From Myxococcota bacterium (GTDB taxonomy: Bacteria; Myxococcota_A; UBA796; UBA9615; JAKLKC01): a stretch of DNA of 64,000 bases. The DNA is taken from positions 43,303 to 107,302 of the forward strand of contig JAKLKC010000018.1 in the NCBI GenBank assembly GCA_023150875.1, read 5' to 3'. Both the position numbers and the translations under genes were made by a program. Numbering within the stretch: the stretch's first letter is position 1; every line of letters begins with the position of its first letter. Below are positions 9,182-18,303 of the stretch, one piece after another. The notes below the pieces were generated by a model. That model ran no database searches. It was not told where the DNA came from and was given only the letters and a program-made list of their open reading frames with translations.

Positions 9182-10535
9182 GGGTCCGTACCGTGAGGGC
9201 CACCCGCGCGCCCCGTCCGGAGCGGGACTCCTCCACCCGGCAGTCGCCGCCGTGTCGTCTGGCCACTTCCCGCGCCAGGGGCAGCCCCAGTCCGAGTCCG
9301 CCCGGGTGAAGCCGTCGCGCCGCCCCTCCCCGGGCGAACCGGTCGAAGGCCGAGTCGCGCTCCCCCTCGGGGATCCCGGGGCCCTCGTCCTCGACGACGA
9401 AGGCGACGAGGGGCCCCCGCCTCTCGGTGTCCAGGGACACGCGGCTCCCCGGGGCGTGGAGCGCGGCGTTCCGGAGCAGGTTCCCGAGGGCGGCCACCAC
9501 GAGGGGGCGGTGGACTTCGGCCTCGGCGTCCTCCTGGACCCGCAGCGCGAGGGTGCAGCCCGCGGCCGCCAGCGCCCCCCGCTCCCGAGCCGCCGCCTCT
9601 TCGGCCACCTCGCCGGCCCGCACCCGCTCCCTCCCCAGGGCGGCCTGCCCGGCGTCCACCCGGGCCAGGGCCAGCAGCGCGTCCACGAGGTCCTGTAGGC
9701 GCGCCACCTCCTCGGCGAGGGAGCGGAGCAGGACGGGATACTCCTCCGCCGCCCGGGGGCGCCTCAGGGCGACTTCGATCTCGCCGCGCAGGACGGCGAT
9801 GGGGGTCCTCAGCTCGTGGGCCGCCTCGGAGGTGAACCGGGCCTGGACCTCCATGGCGCGCTCTACCCGCTCCAGGAGGGCGTTCATGGCGTCCAGCAGC
9901 ACCCGCACCTCCTCCTCGCCCGTCGCCTCCAGGCGGAAGCCCGCCACCTGACCGACGGCCTGGGAGGCGTCCCGCGCCGCCGCGCGAAGGGGCTCCAGGG
10001 CGCCGCGCATCGCGCAGCGCTGGCCCAACCCCGCCGCGAGGGTGGCGACGGTGGCGATGGCGGTGTAGGCGAGGGCGAAGGGCCCCGCGCTCTCCGCCGG
10101 GTGCACCCGAGGGACCCGGGCGACGACGACGCCGTGGACCTCGTCGGCCTCCCCCTCGGCGTCCTCCCGGGCCCCCCGCCTCGCCGCCGTCTCTTCGCCC
10201 TCGACGGGGAGGAGCAGCACCCGAAGCTCGCCGAGGTCGCGGAAGACCGGGCCCTCGGCCTCCAGTGCCTCGCCGACCCACGGGGCGGGGACGATGCGGG
10301 GATCGTCACCCGGGCGGACGAGGTCCACCGCCACCTCCGGGCGGGAGCCCTCGGCCTCCCACGTCTCCACCCGCGCGTGGGCGCCTCCGTGGGCGGCGGC
10401 GAGGAGCACCTGGTCCAGGGCCCGGACCCGCGCGCCGTGGAGGAGCGTGGCCGTGCCCAGCCCCGCGAGCAGCAGCGTCCCGGCGGTGACGGCGGTAGCC
10501 GCCCGGGCCGCCCGGGACGCGACCGACCCGCTCAT
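9141..10535 (-). CDS. Sensor histidine kinase (two-component)
   Basis: 464 residues. Transmembrane helix 1 is near residues 12-32, an extracytoplasmic sensor of about 115 residues follows, and a second helix at about 150-170 leads into a HAMP region. The dimerisation box FTSEAAHELRTP places the phosphorylated His at 240. The ATPase has the N box NLLRNAALHAP, G1 EDEGPGIP and G2 GGLGLGLPLA. It overlaps the response regulator gene by four bases (ATGA), so the two form a pair. The last residues (RNVNV) and the stop codon lie in the 61-bp repeat, meaning the native C-terminus has been replaced or extended by it. Confidence 0.93.
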   Translation of the reverse strand: MSGSVASRAARAATAVTAGTLLLAGLGTATLLHGARVRALDQVLLAAAHGGAHARVETWEAEGSRPEVAVDLVRPGDDPRIVPAPWVGEALEAEGPVFRDLGELRVLLLPVEGEETAARRGAREDAEGEADEVHGVVVARVPRVHPAESAGPFALAYTAIATVATLAAGLGQRCAMRGALEPLRAAARDASQAVGQVAGFRLEATGEEEVRVLLDAMNALLERVERAMEVQARFTSEAAHELRTPIAVLRGEIEVALRRPRAAEEYPVLLRSLAEEVARLQDLVDALLALARVDAGQAALGRERVRAGEVAEEAAARERGALAAAGCTLALRVQEDAEAEVHRPLVVAALGNLLRNAALHAPGSRVSLDTERRGPLVAFVVEDEGPGIPEGERDSAFDRFARGGAARRLHPGGLGLGLPLAREVARRHGGDCRVEESRSGRGARVALTVRTLDGRGERVRNVNV

Positions 10536-11212
10536 CGCCCTCGGTCCTCGAGCACGTACCCGACGCCCCGCACGGTGTGCAGGAGGGGCCGCTCCCGCCC
10601 CCGGTCCACCTTGGCCCTGAGGTAGCTGACGTAGACGTCGACGGTGTTCGTGCCGGGGTCGAACCGCATGTCCCAGACGTGTTCGAGGATCCGGGTGCGG
10701 GAGAGCACGCGGCCGGCATTCTCGGCGAGGTAGCGCAGGAGGGCGAACTCCCGGGCGGTGAGGGGGATCTCTTCGCCCCCTCGGGACGCCCGGTGGGCGG
10801 CGACGTCGATCTCCAGGTCGGCGACGACGATCCGGTCCCGTTCGGCGCCGGTGCCGGACCGCCGGGCAATGGCGGCGATCCGCGCCAGCAGCTCGTCGAA
10901 GGAGAAGGGCTTGACCAGGTAGTCGTCGGCTCCGCCCAGCAGGCCCTCGACCCGCTCCTCCACCCGTTCCCGCGCCGTCAGGCAGAGGGCGGGGATGCGG
11001 GAGCCGGCGCGGCGCAGCTCGCGGATCAGGGCCAGCCCGTCCCCGTCGGGGAGCATGCGGTCGACCACCATCAGGTCGGGGTGGGCGAGGGCGAGGGCGG
11101 TGCGAGCCCCCAAGGCGTCCCCCGCCACCTCGACCGAGTGTCCCTCCTCCCTCAGCCCTTTGGCCAGGAATCCCGCGATCTTGGGCTCATCCTCGACGAC
11201 CAGGATCCGCAT
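10532..11212 (-). CDS. OmpR/PhoB-family response regulator
   Basis: 226 residues. The receiver domain (1-120) has the acidic pair Glu7/Asp8, phospho-acceptor Asp51 in VVDRMLPDGDG, and the conserved Lys101 in YLVKPF. The C-terminal winged helix (about 130-224) has the typical LTAREFALLRYLAENAGRVLSR and VDVYVSYLRAKVD segments. It binds DNA as a dimer at direct repeats after phosphorylation by the coupled kinase. The gene lies 23 bases downstream of the membrane-protein gene, and a TGAGA direct repeat with an 11-bp period upstream of that gene may be its own operator. Confidence 0.93.
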   Translation of the reverse strand: MRILVVEDEPKIAGFLAKGLREEGHSVEVAGDALGARTALALAHPDLMVVDRMLPDGDGLALIRELRRAGSRIPALCLTARERVEERVEGLLGGADDYLVKPFSFDELLARIAAIARRSGTGAERDRIVVADLEIDVAAHRASRGGEEIPLTAREFALLRYLAENAGRVLSRTRILEHVWDMRFDPGTNTVDVYVSYLRAKVDRGRERPLLHTVRGVGYVLEDRGR

Positions 11213-11235
11213 CCGTCCCTTTGCTCCCGCGCCGG

Positions 11236-11967
11236 TCAGTCGCCCCGGTCGCCCTCGTCCCCCGAGGTCGCAGGCGCCCCGCCATCATGGTCATCGCCGC
11301 GCGGGTTCGCACCCGACTGGCCCTCGAACTCGTCCTTCCGGGGCGATCCGGACTCCTTCCGCTCCTTCCGCCTCTCCTCGCGGTCCTCGCGCTCGTCCTT
11401 TTCCTCGTCCTCGTCGTCTTCCTCGTCCTCGTCCTCGCCCTCGTCCTCCTCCTGGCCCCCGCCCTTGCCTTCGTCGTGGGAAGCCAGCGCGAACCGGCCC
11501 GCCGGACCCTCGCCGGCCGTGGCGCCGCCCAGCTCGGAGTGGCGGATCGCGCCGCCGGAGGCGCCGGTGGCGGCCATGGCGGCGGCGGCGACGAGGGTGC
11601 TGGCGATGGGGACCGCGAACCACGCCGCCGGCGCGGGGCCGCTCCGCCTCCAGGCCAGGGCGAGCAGGCCCAGTCCTGAGAGGGCGGCGAGCCCGGCCAC
11701 GGCGGTGGCGGTGGCGGCCCGCTCCTCGTGGGTCTCGACGGCGGATTCGGAGATGCCGGGGAGGTCCTCGACCCTCTCCTCGGCGGGCTCGCCGGTCAGG
11801 AAGGCGGCCCCGGCCCCGGCGCCGGACAGGGCCAGCACCGTGACCGCGGCGAGCAGGGCGCCCCGGTCGTGCCTGCGCCACAGAGCCAGCAGGAGCAGGG
11901 GGATGGACAGGAACACGCCCACGATGGGCAGGTGGTTGACGATCAGGTGCAGGTGGGTGGCGTCCAT
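11236..11967 (-). CDS. Four-helix membrane protein with acidic/charged tail
   Basis: 243 residues. It begins MDATHLHLIVNHLPIVG, a His-rich start seen in a conserved family of small integral membrane proteins resembling DUF2231, which may bind metal or haem. Four hydrophobic segments lie at about 15-35, 42-62, 95-115 and 128-150. HE at about residue 88 is another conserved-looking His. The final 80 residues are almost entirely Glu, Asp, Lys, Arg and Gly, a flexible tail. The ATG at 11967 has GAGGAG seven bases upstream. Being first in the run with the two-component genes, it may be part of the signal or its target. Confidence 0.75.
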   Translation of the reverse strand: MDATHLHLIVNHLPIVGVFLSIPLLLLALWRRHDRGALLAAVTVLALSGAGAGAAFLTGEPAEERVEDLPGISESAVETHEERAATATAVAGLAALSGLGLLALAWRRSGPAPAAWFAVPIASTLVAAAAMAATGASGGAIRHSELGGATAGEGPAGRFALASHDEGKGGGQEEDEGEDEDEEDDEDEEKDEREDREERRKERKESGSPRKDEFEGQSGANPRGDDHDGGAPATSGDEGDRGD

Positions 11968-12009
11968 GATCTCGCTCCTCGGGGTTCGGTCCGGCGCGTC
12001 GGCCGGCAC

Positions 12010-12059
12010 CCTCACATTGAGGCCCCGACGTTGGAGATCCGTGAGAGGAACATGAGAAG
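12010..12059 (-). promoter_or_regulatory. Candidate response-regulator operator
   Basis: On the plus strand TGAGA occurs at 12042-12046 and 12053-12057, an 11-bp direct repeat, the spacing expected for OmpR/PhoB-type dimers. A short inverted repeat CCTCA-CAT-TGAGG follows at 12010-12022. Both lie upstream of the membrane-protein/regulator/kinase run and within a locally A/T-richer stretch. No clear sigma-70 hexamers were identified, so the exact promoter is not assigned. Confidence 0.4.
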
Positions 12060-12121
12060 ATCGTTGGATCGGATCCGGTGTCAGCCATCGACGCACTCGC
12101 ATCCCGGAGCGACCATCTCCT

Positions 12122-13108
12122 TCAGCCGGCGTCCTCGTACCCTTCGGGGTGGGCCCGCATCCACTCCCACGCCGACGCGACGATGTCCCGGAGGTCCTGC
12201 CGCTCGGGGCTCCAGCCCAGCTCTCGCCGGATCCGGTCCGAGCGGGCCACCAGCACCGGCGCGTCCCCCGGGCGGCGGGGCCCGACCTTCACGGGGACGT
12301 GCCGTCCGGTGACCTGGCGGGCGACTTCGATCACCTGGCGGACGGAGTACCCGTCGCCGCCGCATCCCACGTTGTACACCCGGTGGGAGGGGCCCAGGGC
12401 CGGCAGCGCCAGGACGTGGGCCCGGGCCAGGTCGGCGACGTGGACGTAGTCGCGCACGCAGGTCCCGTCCGGGGTCGGGTAGTCGTCGCCGTGGACCGTC
12501 ACCTCCGCCCGCCGCCCCGCCGCCGCCTGGAGCACCAGGGGGATCAGGTGGGTCTCGGGGCGGTGGTCCTCGCCGAGGCGCTCGGTCGCTCCGGCGGCGT
12601 TGAAGTAGCGCAGGGACGCGGAGCGGATGCCGTGGGCCCGGCCGTACCACGCCAGGGCGCGCTCGAAGGAGAGCTTGGTCTCCCCGTAGGGGTTTCCGGG
12701 ACCGGTGGGGGCGTCCTCGGCGATGGGCGCGCCCGACGGCTGCCCGTAGACCGCCGCCGTCGACGAGAACACCATGCGCCCGATCCCGCACTCCACCATC
12801 GCGTCCAGCAGGCCGAGGCCGGCGGCGAGGTTGTTCCGGTAGTACTTGCCGGGCGCGGTCACCGACTCGCCCACCTGGATGTAGCCGGCCATGTGGACGA
12901 CCGCTTCGATCCGGTGCTCCCGCAGCGCCGCCCGCACCGCCCCGGCGTCCCGGAGGTCCGCCACGACCAGGGGCACGCCGGCGGTCAAGGCGCCGCGATG
13001 CCCCGTCTCCAGGCTGTCCAGCACCACCGGCCCGTGCCCCGCCCGGGCGAGCTCGGCGGTGACGACGCTGCCGATGTACCCTGCGCCTCCGGTGACCAGG
13101 ACTCTCAC
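12122..13108 (-). CDS. galE: UDP-glucose 4-epimerase
   Basis: 328 residues, the normal GalE length. The NAD-binding Rossmann motif GGAGYIGS is at residues 7-14, the catalytic Ser region is SSTAAVYG, and the catalytic Tyr/Lys pair is in NPYGETK. The enzyme interconverts UDP-glucose and UDP-galactose in the cytoplasm, feeding polysaccharide and lipopolysaccharide synthesis. The GTG start at 13108 has GAGGAGG eight bases upstream. It stands alone between the two-component run and a glycerophosphodiesterase gene. Confidence 0.95.
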   Translation of the reverse strand: MRVLVTGGAGYIGSVVTAELARAGHGPVVLDSLETGHRGALTAGVPLVVADLRDAGAVRAALREHRIEAVVHMAGYIQVGESVTAPGKYYRNNLAAGLGLLDAMVECGIGRMVFSSTAAVYGQPSGAPIAEDAPTGPGNPYGETKLSFERALAWYGRAHGIRSASLRYFNAAGATERLGEDHRPETHLIPLVLQAAAGRRAEVTVHGDDYPTPDGTCVRDYVHVADLARAHVLALPALGPSHRVYNVGCGGDGYSVRQVIEVARQVTGRHVPVKVGPRRPGDAPVLVARSDRIRRELGWSPERQDLRDIVASAWEWMRAHPEGYEDAG

Positions 13109-13249
13109 GGGCCGATCCTCCTCGCCAAGCAGCCTGGCCCGCCCCCGAGGCCGCCGCGGGCCGTCCCCGACGTTCTACCCCTTCCCGGGCCCGACGGCGC
13201 GGGATCGGGGCGGCCGGGGGCGCGGGGAGCCCCGTCGGCGCGGCCTGGA

Positions 13250-14041
13250 TCAGGTCCCTTCGGGGGGGGCCTCGTCCACGATCCCCCGGAGCACGTCGGG
13301 GTGGTTGGTGCCGATCCCGTCCACGCCCAGGGAGATCAGGCGGCGCAGGACGTGGGGATCCGAGGAGACCCAGGGGGCGACCGCCAGGCCGGCGGCGTGG
13401 GCGGAGCGGACGTCCTCCTCGCGGACGAAGGCCCAGTGGGGGAGCAGCGCGTCCGCGCCCGCCGCCCGGGCCAGGGCCACCGGGTCCACCGGGCGCCCGG
13501 CGTAGAGCACCCCCGTCGCCACCCGGTCGTCCAGGGCCTTCACCCGCTGCACGGCGACGTGGTCGAAGGAGATCACCAGGGCCCGCTCGGTCATGCCGTG
13601 GCGGGACAGGGCCTCCACCACCGCCGCCCCGATCCCCGGGTAGACCACCGGCCCGCTCTTGATCTCCACGTCCAACAGGACCCCCTGGGACGCCGCCCAG
13701 TCCAGGACCTCCTCGAAGGTGGGGATCCGCTCGCCTGCGTAGGCGTCCCCGAACCACGAGCCGGCGTCCAGGGCCCTGAGCTCGGGCAGGGTGCGCTCCC
13801 CCACCAGGCCGGCGCCGTCGGTGGTGCGCTCCAAGGTCTCGTCGTGGATCGCCACCAGCACCCCGTCCCGGGACAGGTGCACGTCCAGCTCCACCAGGTC
13901 GGCGCCCAGCTCCACCGCGTGGCGGAACGAGGCCATGGTGTTCTCGGGGCGATACCCCATCGCTCCGCGGTGGCCCACCACCAGGGGCCGGCCCGCCGCC
14001 TGCCGGATCCGGAGTCCCAGGGGCACGGTCTCGGGTCGCAT
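13250..14041 (-). CDS. Glycerophosphodiester phosphodiesterase
   Basis: 263 residues. The motif [14 protein letters not shown] gives the catalytic His and Arg near residue 24, [19 protein letters not shown] gives the metal-binding Glu/Asp and second catalytic His, and LDVEIKSG the further Glu. The family hydrolyses glycerophosphodiesters from phospholipid turnover to glycerol-3-phosphate and an alcohol. No signal peptide is seen, so it is probably cytoplasmic. The ATG at 14041 has GGAG seven bases upstream, and the frame upstream loses coding character. It is transcribed divergently from thiD. Confidence 0.92.
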   Translation of the reverse strand: MRPETVPLGLRIRQAAGRPLVVGHRGAMGYRPENTMASFRHAVELGADLVELDVHLSRDGVLVAIHDETLERTTDGAGLVGERTLPELRALDAGSWFGDAYAGERIPTFEEVLDWAASQGVLLDVEIKSGPVVYPGIGAAVVEALSRHGMTERALVISFDHVAVQRVKALDDRVATGVLYAGRPVDPVALARAAGADALLPHWAFVREEDVRSAHAAGLAVAPWVSSDPHVLRRLISLGVDGIGTNHPDVLRGIVDEAPPEGT

Positions 14042-14243
14042 GGTCTCGCTCCAGGGCCGGGGCGCCCGGCCCACGGCCGGTGCCGCCGACCGAGAAGAGG
14101 ATCGGTCCCGCCTCCGGCGCGGGTCAAGCCCGGGGGCGCCTCGGCGGCGGCGCCCTCCGCCCTTCCGCCCCGCCCCCCGCGGGGGCATCATCCCGGTCCG
14201 GGACGGGTCGCGGGGGGGCGGGCCCGTCCCCCTCGGGAGCGCC
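14042..14243. other. Divergent intergenic region, no feature identified
   Basis: These 202 bases separate the glycerophosphodiesterase and thiD start codons and must hold both promoters. The sequence is extremely G/C-rich, and I could not assign hexamers. A THI-box (TPP riboswitch) was looked for because thiD follows, but no CTGAGA-type core is present. Confidence 0.5.
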
Positions 14244-15035
14244 GTGATCCCCGTAGTGCTCACCATCGCCGGCTCCGACTCCGGGGGCGGCGCCGGAATC
14301 CAGGCCGATCTCAAGACCTTCCACGCCTTCGGCTGCTTCGGGACGACCGCCATCACCGCCGTCACCGCCCAGGACACCCGGGGGGTGAGGGGGGTCCACC
14401 GGGTGCCCGTCGAGACCGTCGTGGCGCAGGTCCGGGCCGTCGCGGAGGACCTGCGCCCCTCCGCCTGCAAGTCCGGGATGCTGGGCACCGGGGAGGCGGT
14501 CCGGGCCGTCGCCGCCGCCCTGGACCGGCACCGGCTGCCCCGCTACGTGCTGGACCCGGTGATGGTGGCCACCAGCGGCGACCGGCTGCTGGACCGGGAG
14601 GGGGAGAGGGCGGTGCTGGACGAGCTGGTGCCCCGGGCCGCCGTGGTCACCCCCAACCTCGACGAGGCGTCGTTGCTGGTGGGCTTCCCGGTGCGGGACG
14701 TCGAGTCCATGGCCCGGGCCGCCGAGGCGCTGGTGTCCCGGGGGGCGAGGGCGGCCCTGGTGAAGGGGGGGCACCTGGAGTCCGACGCGCTGGTGGACCT
14801 GCTCTGGGACGGCGCGGAGTGGAGGGAGTGGCGCCGGCCCCGCCTCGCCACCCGCAACACCCACGGGACGGGCTGCACCCTCTCCGCCGCCATCGCCGCC
14901 GGCCTCGCCCGGGGCCACGACCTCCCCCGGGCGGTGGGGGACGCCCTGGACTACGTCCGCCGCGCCATCGAGGCCGCGCCGGGCCTGGGCTCGGGCCACG
15001 GCCCCCTCAACCACATGGTCACAGGGGGGGCGTGA
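14244..15035 (+). CDS. thiD: Hydroxymethylpyrimidine/phosphomethylpyrimidine kinase
   Basis: 263 residues, standard for ThiD. The N-terminal [18 protein letters not shown] is the pyrimidine-binding signature, [13 protein letters not shown] lines the active site, and [14 protein letters not shown] near the C-terminus holds the anion hole and catalytic residues of the ribokinase-like fold. It phosphorylates HMP and HMP-phosphate to HMP-PP for thiamine synthesis in the cytoplasm. The GTG at 14244 follows GGGAG. It is not beside other thi genes here. Confidence 0.95.
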   Translation: MIPVVLTIAGSDSGGGAGIQADLKTFHAFGCFGTTAITAVTAQDTRGVRGVHRVPVETVVAQVRAVAEDLRPSACKSGMLGTGEAVRAVAAALDRHRLPRYVLDPVMVATSGDRLLDREGERAVLDELVPRAAVVTPNLDEASLLVGFPVRDVESMARAAEALVSRGARAALVKGGHLESDALVDLLWDGAEWREWRRPRLATRNTHGTGCTLSAAIAAGLARGHDLPRAVGDALDYVRRAIEAAPGLGSGHGPLNHMVTGGA

Positions 15036-15055
15036 GGCGCGCCGCGCCGCCGCGC

Positions 15056-16150
15056 TCAGGCCCGCGCCATCGCGCGTTCCCGGCGGAAGTGGTCGACCAC
15101 CTGCTCGGGGGAGGGCGGGGGGCCCTCGCGGTGGAGGTGGGTCAGGGTGGCGACGTAGGCCTCGCCGAAGGCGGAGGTGAGGGTGGCGGCGGTGAGGGCG
15201 GAGATCCCCGAGGCGGCGACCTGGGCGCCGGGGAGGAGCTTGAGCAGGCCCGTGGCCACCGCGCGGCCCGTCAGGGTGGCGCCGGTGCCGGTGACGGCGC
15301 TGGCCACCAGGGTCCGGAGGAAGGCCTCGGAGAGGGGCAGGCCGAAGACGGCGGTGATCCCCGCCAGCATCGCCACCTGCACGGGCACCAGCAGGGCGGC
15401 GTCGGAGAAGGGGATGGGGGTGGCGCCGATGGCGCCGGCGGCCGTCGCCGCCGAAGCGACGACGGCCCGGGCTCGCTTGCGCTTCGCCTCGACGTCAACC
15501 TTCTGTGCGGCCACGAAGGCGTTGCGTTGCCCCTCGGGCACCACCTCCATCGTCGCCTCCACCAGGGGCACCAGCCCCATGGGGGGCATGGCGTGGCCGT
15601 CGTCGTACTCCTCGGGGATCGCCCGCACCCGCACCACCCCCCGGGCCTCCGGGGCCAGGCGCTGGGCCTCCGCCCGGAAACCCTGGTCGGAGCGGGCCTT
15701 GGTCACCACCACCAGCACCGGCATGTAGCGCGACAGCGTCCGGACCAGGTCGCTCTCCGCCTGCTCCACCCGCCGGGAGTCCTCGGCGACGCAGACCCAG
15801 GCGACGTGGACGTGGCGCTGGGGGTCCCGGTCCCCGGCCCGCTCCCGCACGAAGTCCTCCAGGGCCGCGAGGGTGCTCCGGAACTCCGCCAGCTCCAGGC
15901 CCCGGGTGTCGAAGATCGACACCGGGACCCCCTCCTTGACGATCTCCCGGGTGCCCGGGGTCACCGGGCGCCCCTGCCCCGTGTGGGCCAGGTCCCCTTG
16001 GAAGATGGCGTTGACCAGGGTGCTCTTGCCCACCCCGGTGCGGCCCGCCACCAGCACGTTCACCCGGCCCCGCCGCTGCAGGGCCTGTTCCATGGCGGAC
16101 AGGACGTCCACCACCTCCGGGGCGGCGCTCCGGCCGGATCGGGTCTTCAC
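15056..16150 (-). CDS. Era-like GTPase with hydrophobic C-terminal domain
   Basis: 364 residues. The G1 loop AGRTGVGKSTLVN is at about 35-47, G3 is DTRG in SIFDTRGLEL, and G4 is represented by VVVTKARSD (TKxR rather than the canonical NKxD). The second half has several helices with GA/AAA-rich hydrophobic stretches (for example AVVASAATAAGAIGATPIPF), as in YcjF/DUF697-type GTPases that sit at membranes. The GTG at 16150 has GGGAGGA upstream. It lies 116 bases downstream of the CHAT gene on the same strand, so it could be part of that operon. The substrate process is unknown. Confidence 0.85.
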   Translation of the reverse strand: MKTRSGRSAAPEVVDVLSAMEQALQRRGRVNVLVAGRTGVGKSTLVNAIFQGDLAHTGQGRPVTPGTREIVKEGVPVSIFDTRGLELAEFRSTLAALEDFVRERAGDRDPQRHVHVAWVCVAEDSRRVEQAESDLVRTLSRYMPVLVVVTKARSDQGFRAEAQRLAPEARGVVRVRAIPEEYDDGHAMPPMGLVPLVEATMEVVPEGQRNAFVAAQKVDVEAKRKRARAVVASAATAAGAIGATPIPFSDAALLVPVQVAMLAGITAVFGLPLSEAFLRTLVASAVTGTGATLTGRAVATGLLKLLPGAQVAASGISALTAATLTSAFGEAYVATLTHLHREGPPPSPEQVVDHFRRERAMARA

Positions 16151-16266
16151 GGGGGGTCCTCCCTCGGCGCCCGGCGGCGCCTCTCGCGAGCGGACGGGCC
16201 CGGCCACGGTCCGCGGCGGCGCGGCCCCTGGCGGGGCGAAGGGGCGCAGTGTAGCGGATTCCGCAA

Positions 16267-18303
16267 TCAAGGCGGAGGGCCGCCCACCCGCTCCGCCACC
16301 GGCGCCCCCTCCAGCACCGCCACCAGGTCCGCCGCCAGGTCCGCCACGCCGAGGTGGCTCCACCATGCCACGTAGCGCCGGATCTGGCGCCGGGTGGACC
16401 GCGCCGGGAAGCCGTCCGGCCCCGAGTGGGCCAGGAGCGCCCGGGCGTGCTTCCGCGCCCGGTCGGCCGCCCCCAGGGCGTCGGTGTCTCCCCACTCCTC
16501 CAACCCGCGCCGGGCCGCCAAGGCCTCCAGCAGGTGGAGCTCCGTCAGGGTCCCCTCCGCCCACTCGGCCTGGGAGGCCGATCCCCCGAGGTCCCGGCCC
16601 GCCGCCTCCCGGGCGGCCCGCCACCGCTCTCGGGGGACGGTCCCGTCCAGGACCGCGTCCAGGCAGAGACACTGGGTGATCTGCCACCACGCCGCCCCGG
16701 CCGCCTGGCGATACCAGCCCCGGGCCCGGACCAGGGCGCGCCGCTCCTCGCCCCCGGGGCGGCGGGGCTCCTCGCCCGGCGCCCCGCGGAGGCGGCCCGC
16801 CGCGAACACCCCCTCGGCGACCCGCTTGGACGCGCTCCCGAGGCACCCCAGCGCTTCGGCCCGCATCGCCTTCCACATCTCGGTGCGGCTCTTCTCCCAC
16901 GGGCGGTAGTGGTCCGCGTCCGAGGGGAGGCTCCGCTCCGCCCGCCGGGCGCACTCCTTCTCCACCCCTTCAAGGCGCTCGATCTCCGCCCGGAGCCGCG
17001 CGAAATGACGTTCCAATTCCAATGCCGCGGCCAGGGCCTCGGGCGAACCCGGGGCGAAGCCGCCGGCGGCGAGGGCGTCGATCCAATCGGAGGCCGTGTT
17101 GGAAGCCCGGTCCGCCTGCCGCAGCCGGCAGCCCACGAGCTGCTCGTCCAGGTCCTCGGGCAGCGCCGCGTAGGCCGCGAGGGAGGCCCAGTCGGCGGAG
17201 TCGGGGCCGAGGGCCCCCTGGAGGGTCACCCGGGCCCCGTGGATGGTCCGGCACACGTCCTCGCCCCGCAGCAGGCCGGGGTAGAGGGTCTGGGTCAGGA
17301 CCACCGAGCCCCGCCAGGTCAGGGGGAACTGGGACGCCAGCACCAGGGGGATCCCCTCGTGGTGCAGGTCGTGGGCGACGCTGGCCCCCGGGGCGACCAC
17401 GGAGCCGACGTTGGCGCTGTCGCAGGTGGCCAGCGTGACCACCGTGGGGCCCAGCACCTGGCCGTCCTCGGCGCGCCGGAAGGAGCGGAGGGCCCGGGCC
17501 AGGCGGGCGCCGTCCACGACGTCGAGGGGGGGCGCCCCCGCCTCGCCGTGCAGGGCGATCCCGAACTTCCGCTGGCCCAGCACCTCGCGGGGGGCTCCGT
17601 GGGCCAGGACGTGGACGTGGGTGAAGTGGGCCGCCCCGCAGGCCTCCCGCACCTGGCCCCAGGTCGCCCGGGGGAGCACCGTCAGCAGCGCGTCCCGGGG
17701 GTCCGGCTCCCCGGGCCGGGGGGGACCGATCCAGGGGTCCAACGCCTGGCGCAGCGCCAGCAGGTGGGCCCGAAGCGGGATCCCCGGCACGCCCTCGGGG
17801 GAGGCGGCGACCACCAGCACCCGCGGTCGCTGGGGCCAAGGGTCCTGGGGAGGGCGGGCCCGTCGGGTGGTGCGGGTGAGCACCACCCGGGGGGAGTCCC
17901 GCAGCGCCAGCGGCAGGGGCCCGTCGGCGTAGCCCCGGGGCGGCGCCGCGATCTCGAAGGGGAGCAGGGCCAGCTCCGCCGCCGAGAGGACCAGGCTCAC
18001 GTGGATGGTGCTGGTCCCGGGGCCCTCGGCGATCCGCAGCTCGGCGGCCAGGGAGGGCACGGCCTCCAGCACCTCTCGCACCGTCTGGGCCGCTCGCTGG
18101 CGCAGGGCCTCCCGCTCGGGGCTCGGCTCCTGGGAGGCCAGGGCGCCGAGCTGGGCCAGCAGCTCCCAGTGGTCCACCGGCACCTGGACGGTGGCGCCGT
18201 CGTGGTCGCCGCACAGGGCGAGGTAGCGGTTGACCGGGGAGAGGATCTGGGCGTGGGAGGCGCCGTGTCGCAGGATCTCCAGGGTGACGGTGGCCACGGC
18301 CAT
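16267..18303 (-). CDS. CHAT-domain caspase-like protease
   Basis: 678 residues. The first 100 residues are a helical/beta region without clear homology. Residues about 150-420 form a CHAT fold with the catalytic His near 235 in HVHVLAHG and the nucleophile Cys near 294 in TLATCDSAN. SLAAYAALPED resembles the final substrate-loop element. The C-terminal 250 residues are helical and Arg/Ala-rich, possibly degenerate TPR-like sensor helices. CHAT proteins are cysteine proteases related to caspase and separase and are often found in anti-phage or cell-death loci. Its ATG overlaps the stop of the phosphoesterase gene (TGATG), so the two are translationally coupled. Confidence 0.85.
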   Translation of the reverse strand: MAVATVTLEILRHGASHAQILSPVNRYLALCGDHDGATVQVPVDHWELLAQLGALASQEPSPEREALRQRAAQTVREVLEAVPSLAAELRIAEGPGTSTIHVSLVLSAAELALLPFEIAAPPRGYADGPLPLALRDSPRVVLTRTTRRARPPQDPWPQRPRVLVVAASPEGVPGIPLRAHLLALRQALDPWIGPPRPGEPDPRDALLTVLPRATWGQVREACGAAHFTHVHVLAHGAPREVLGQRKFGIALHGEAGAPPLDVVDGARLARALRSFRRAEDGQVLGPTVVTLATCDSANVGSVVAPGASVAHDLHHEGIPLVLASQFPLTWRGSVVLTQTLYPGLLRGEDVCRTIHGARVTLQGALGPDSADWASLAAYAALPEDLDEQLVGCRLRQADRASNTASDWIDALAAGGFAPGSPEALAAALELERHFARLRAEIERLEGVEKECARRAERSLPSDADHYRPWEKSRTEMWKAMRAEALGCLGSASKRVAEGVFAAGRLRGAPGEEPRRPGGEERRALVRARGWYRQAAGAAWWQITQCLCLDAVLDGTVPRERWRAAREAAGRDLGGSASQAEWAEGTLTELHLLEALAARRGLEEWGDTDALGAADRARKHARALLAHSGPDGFPARSTRRQIRRYVAWWSHLGVADLAADLVAVLEGAPVAERVGGPPP

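Noticed and set aside
14042..14243. TPP riboswitch before thiD
   Set aside because: No CTGAGA core or P1-P5 layout could be drawn.
15056..16150. Gasdermin partner of the CHAT protease
   Set aside because: This neighbour has GTPase motifs (G1 and G3) and no gasdermin features.
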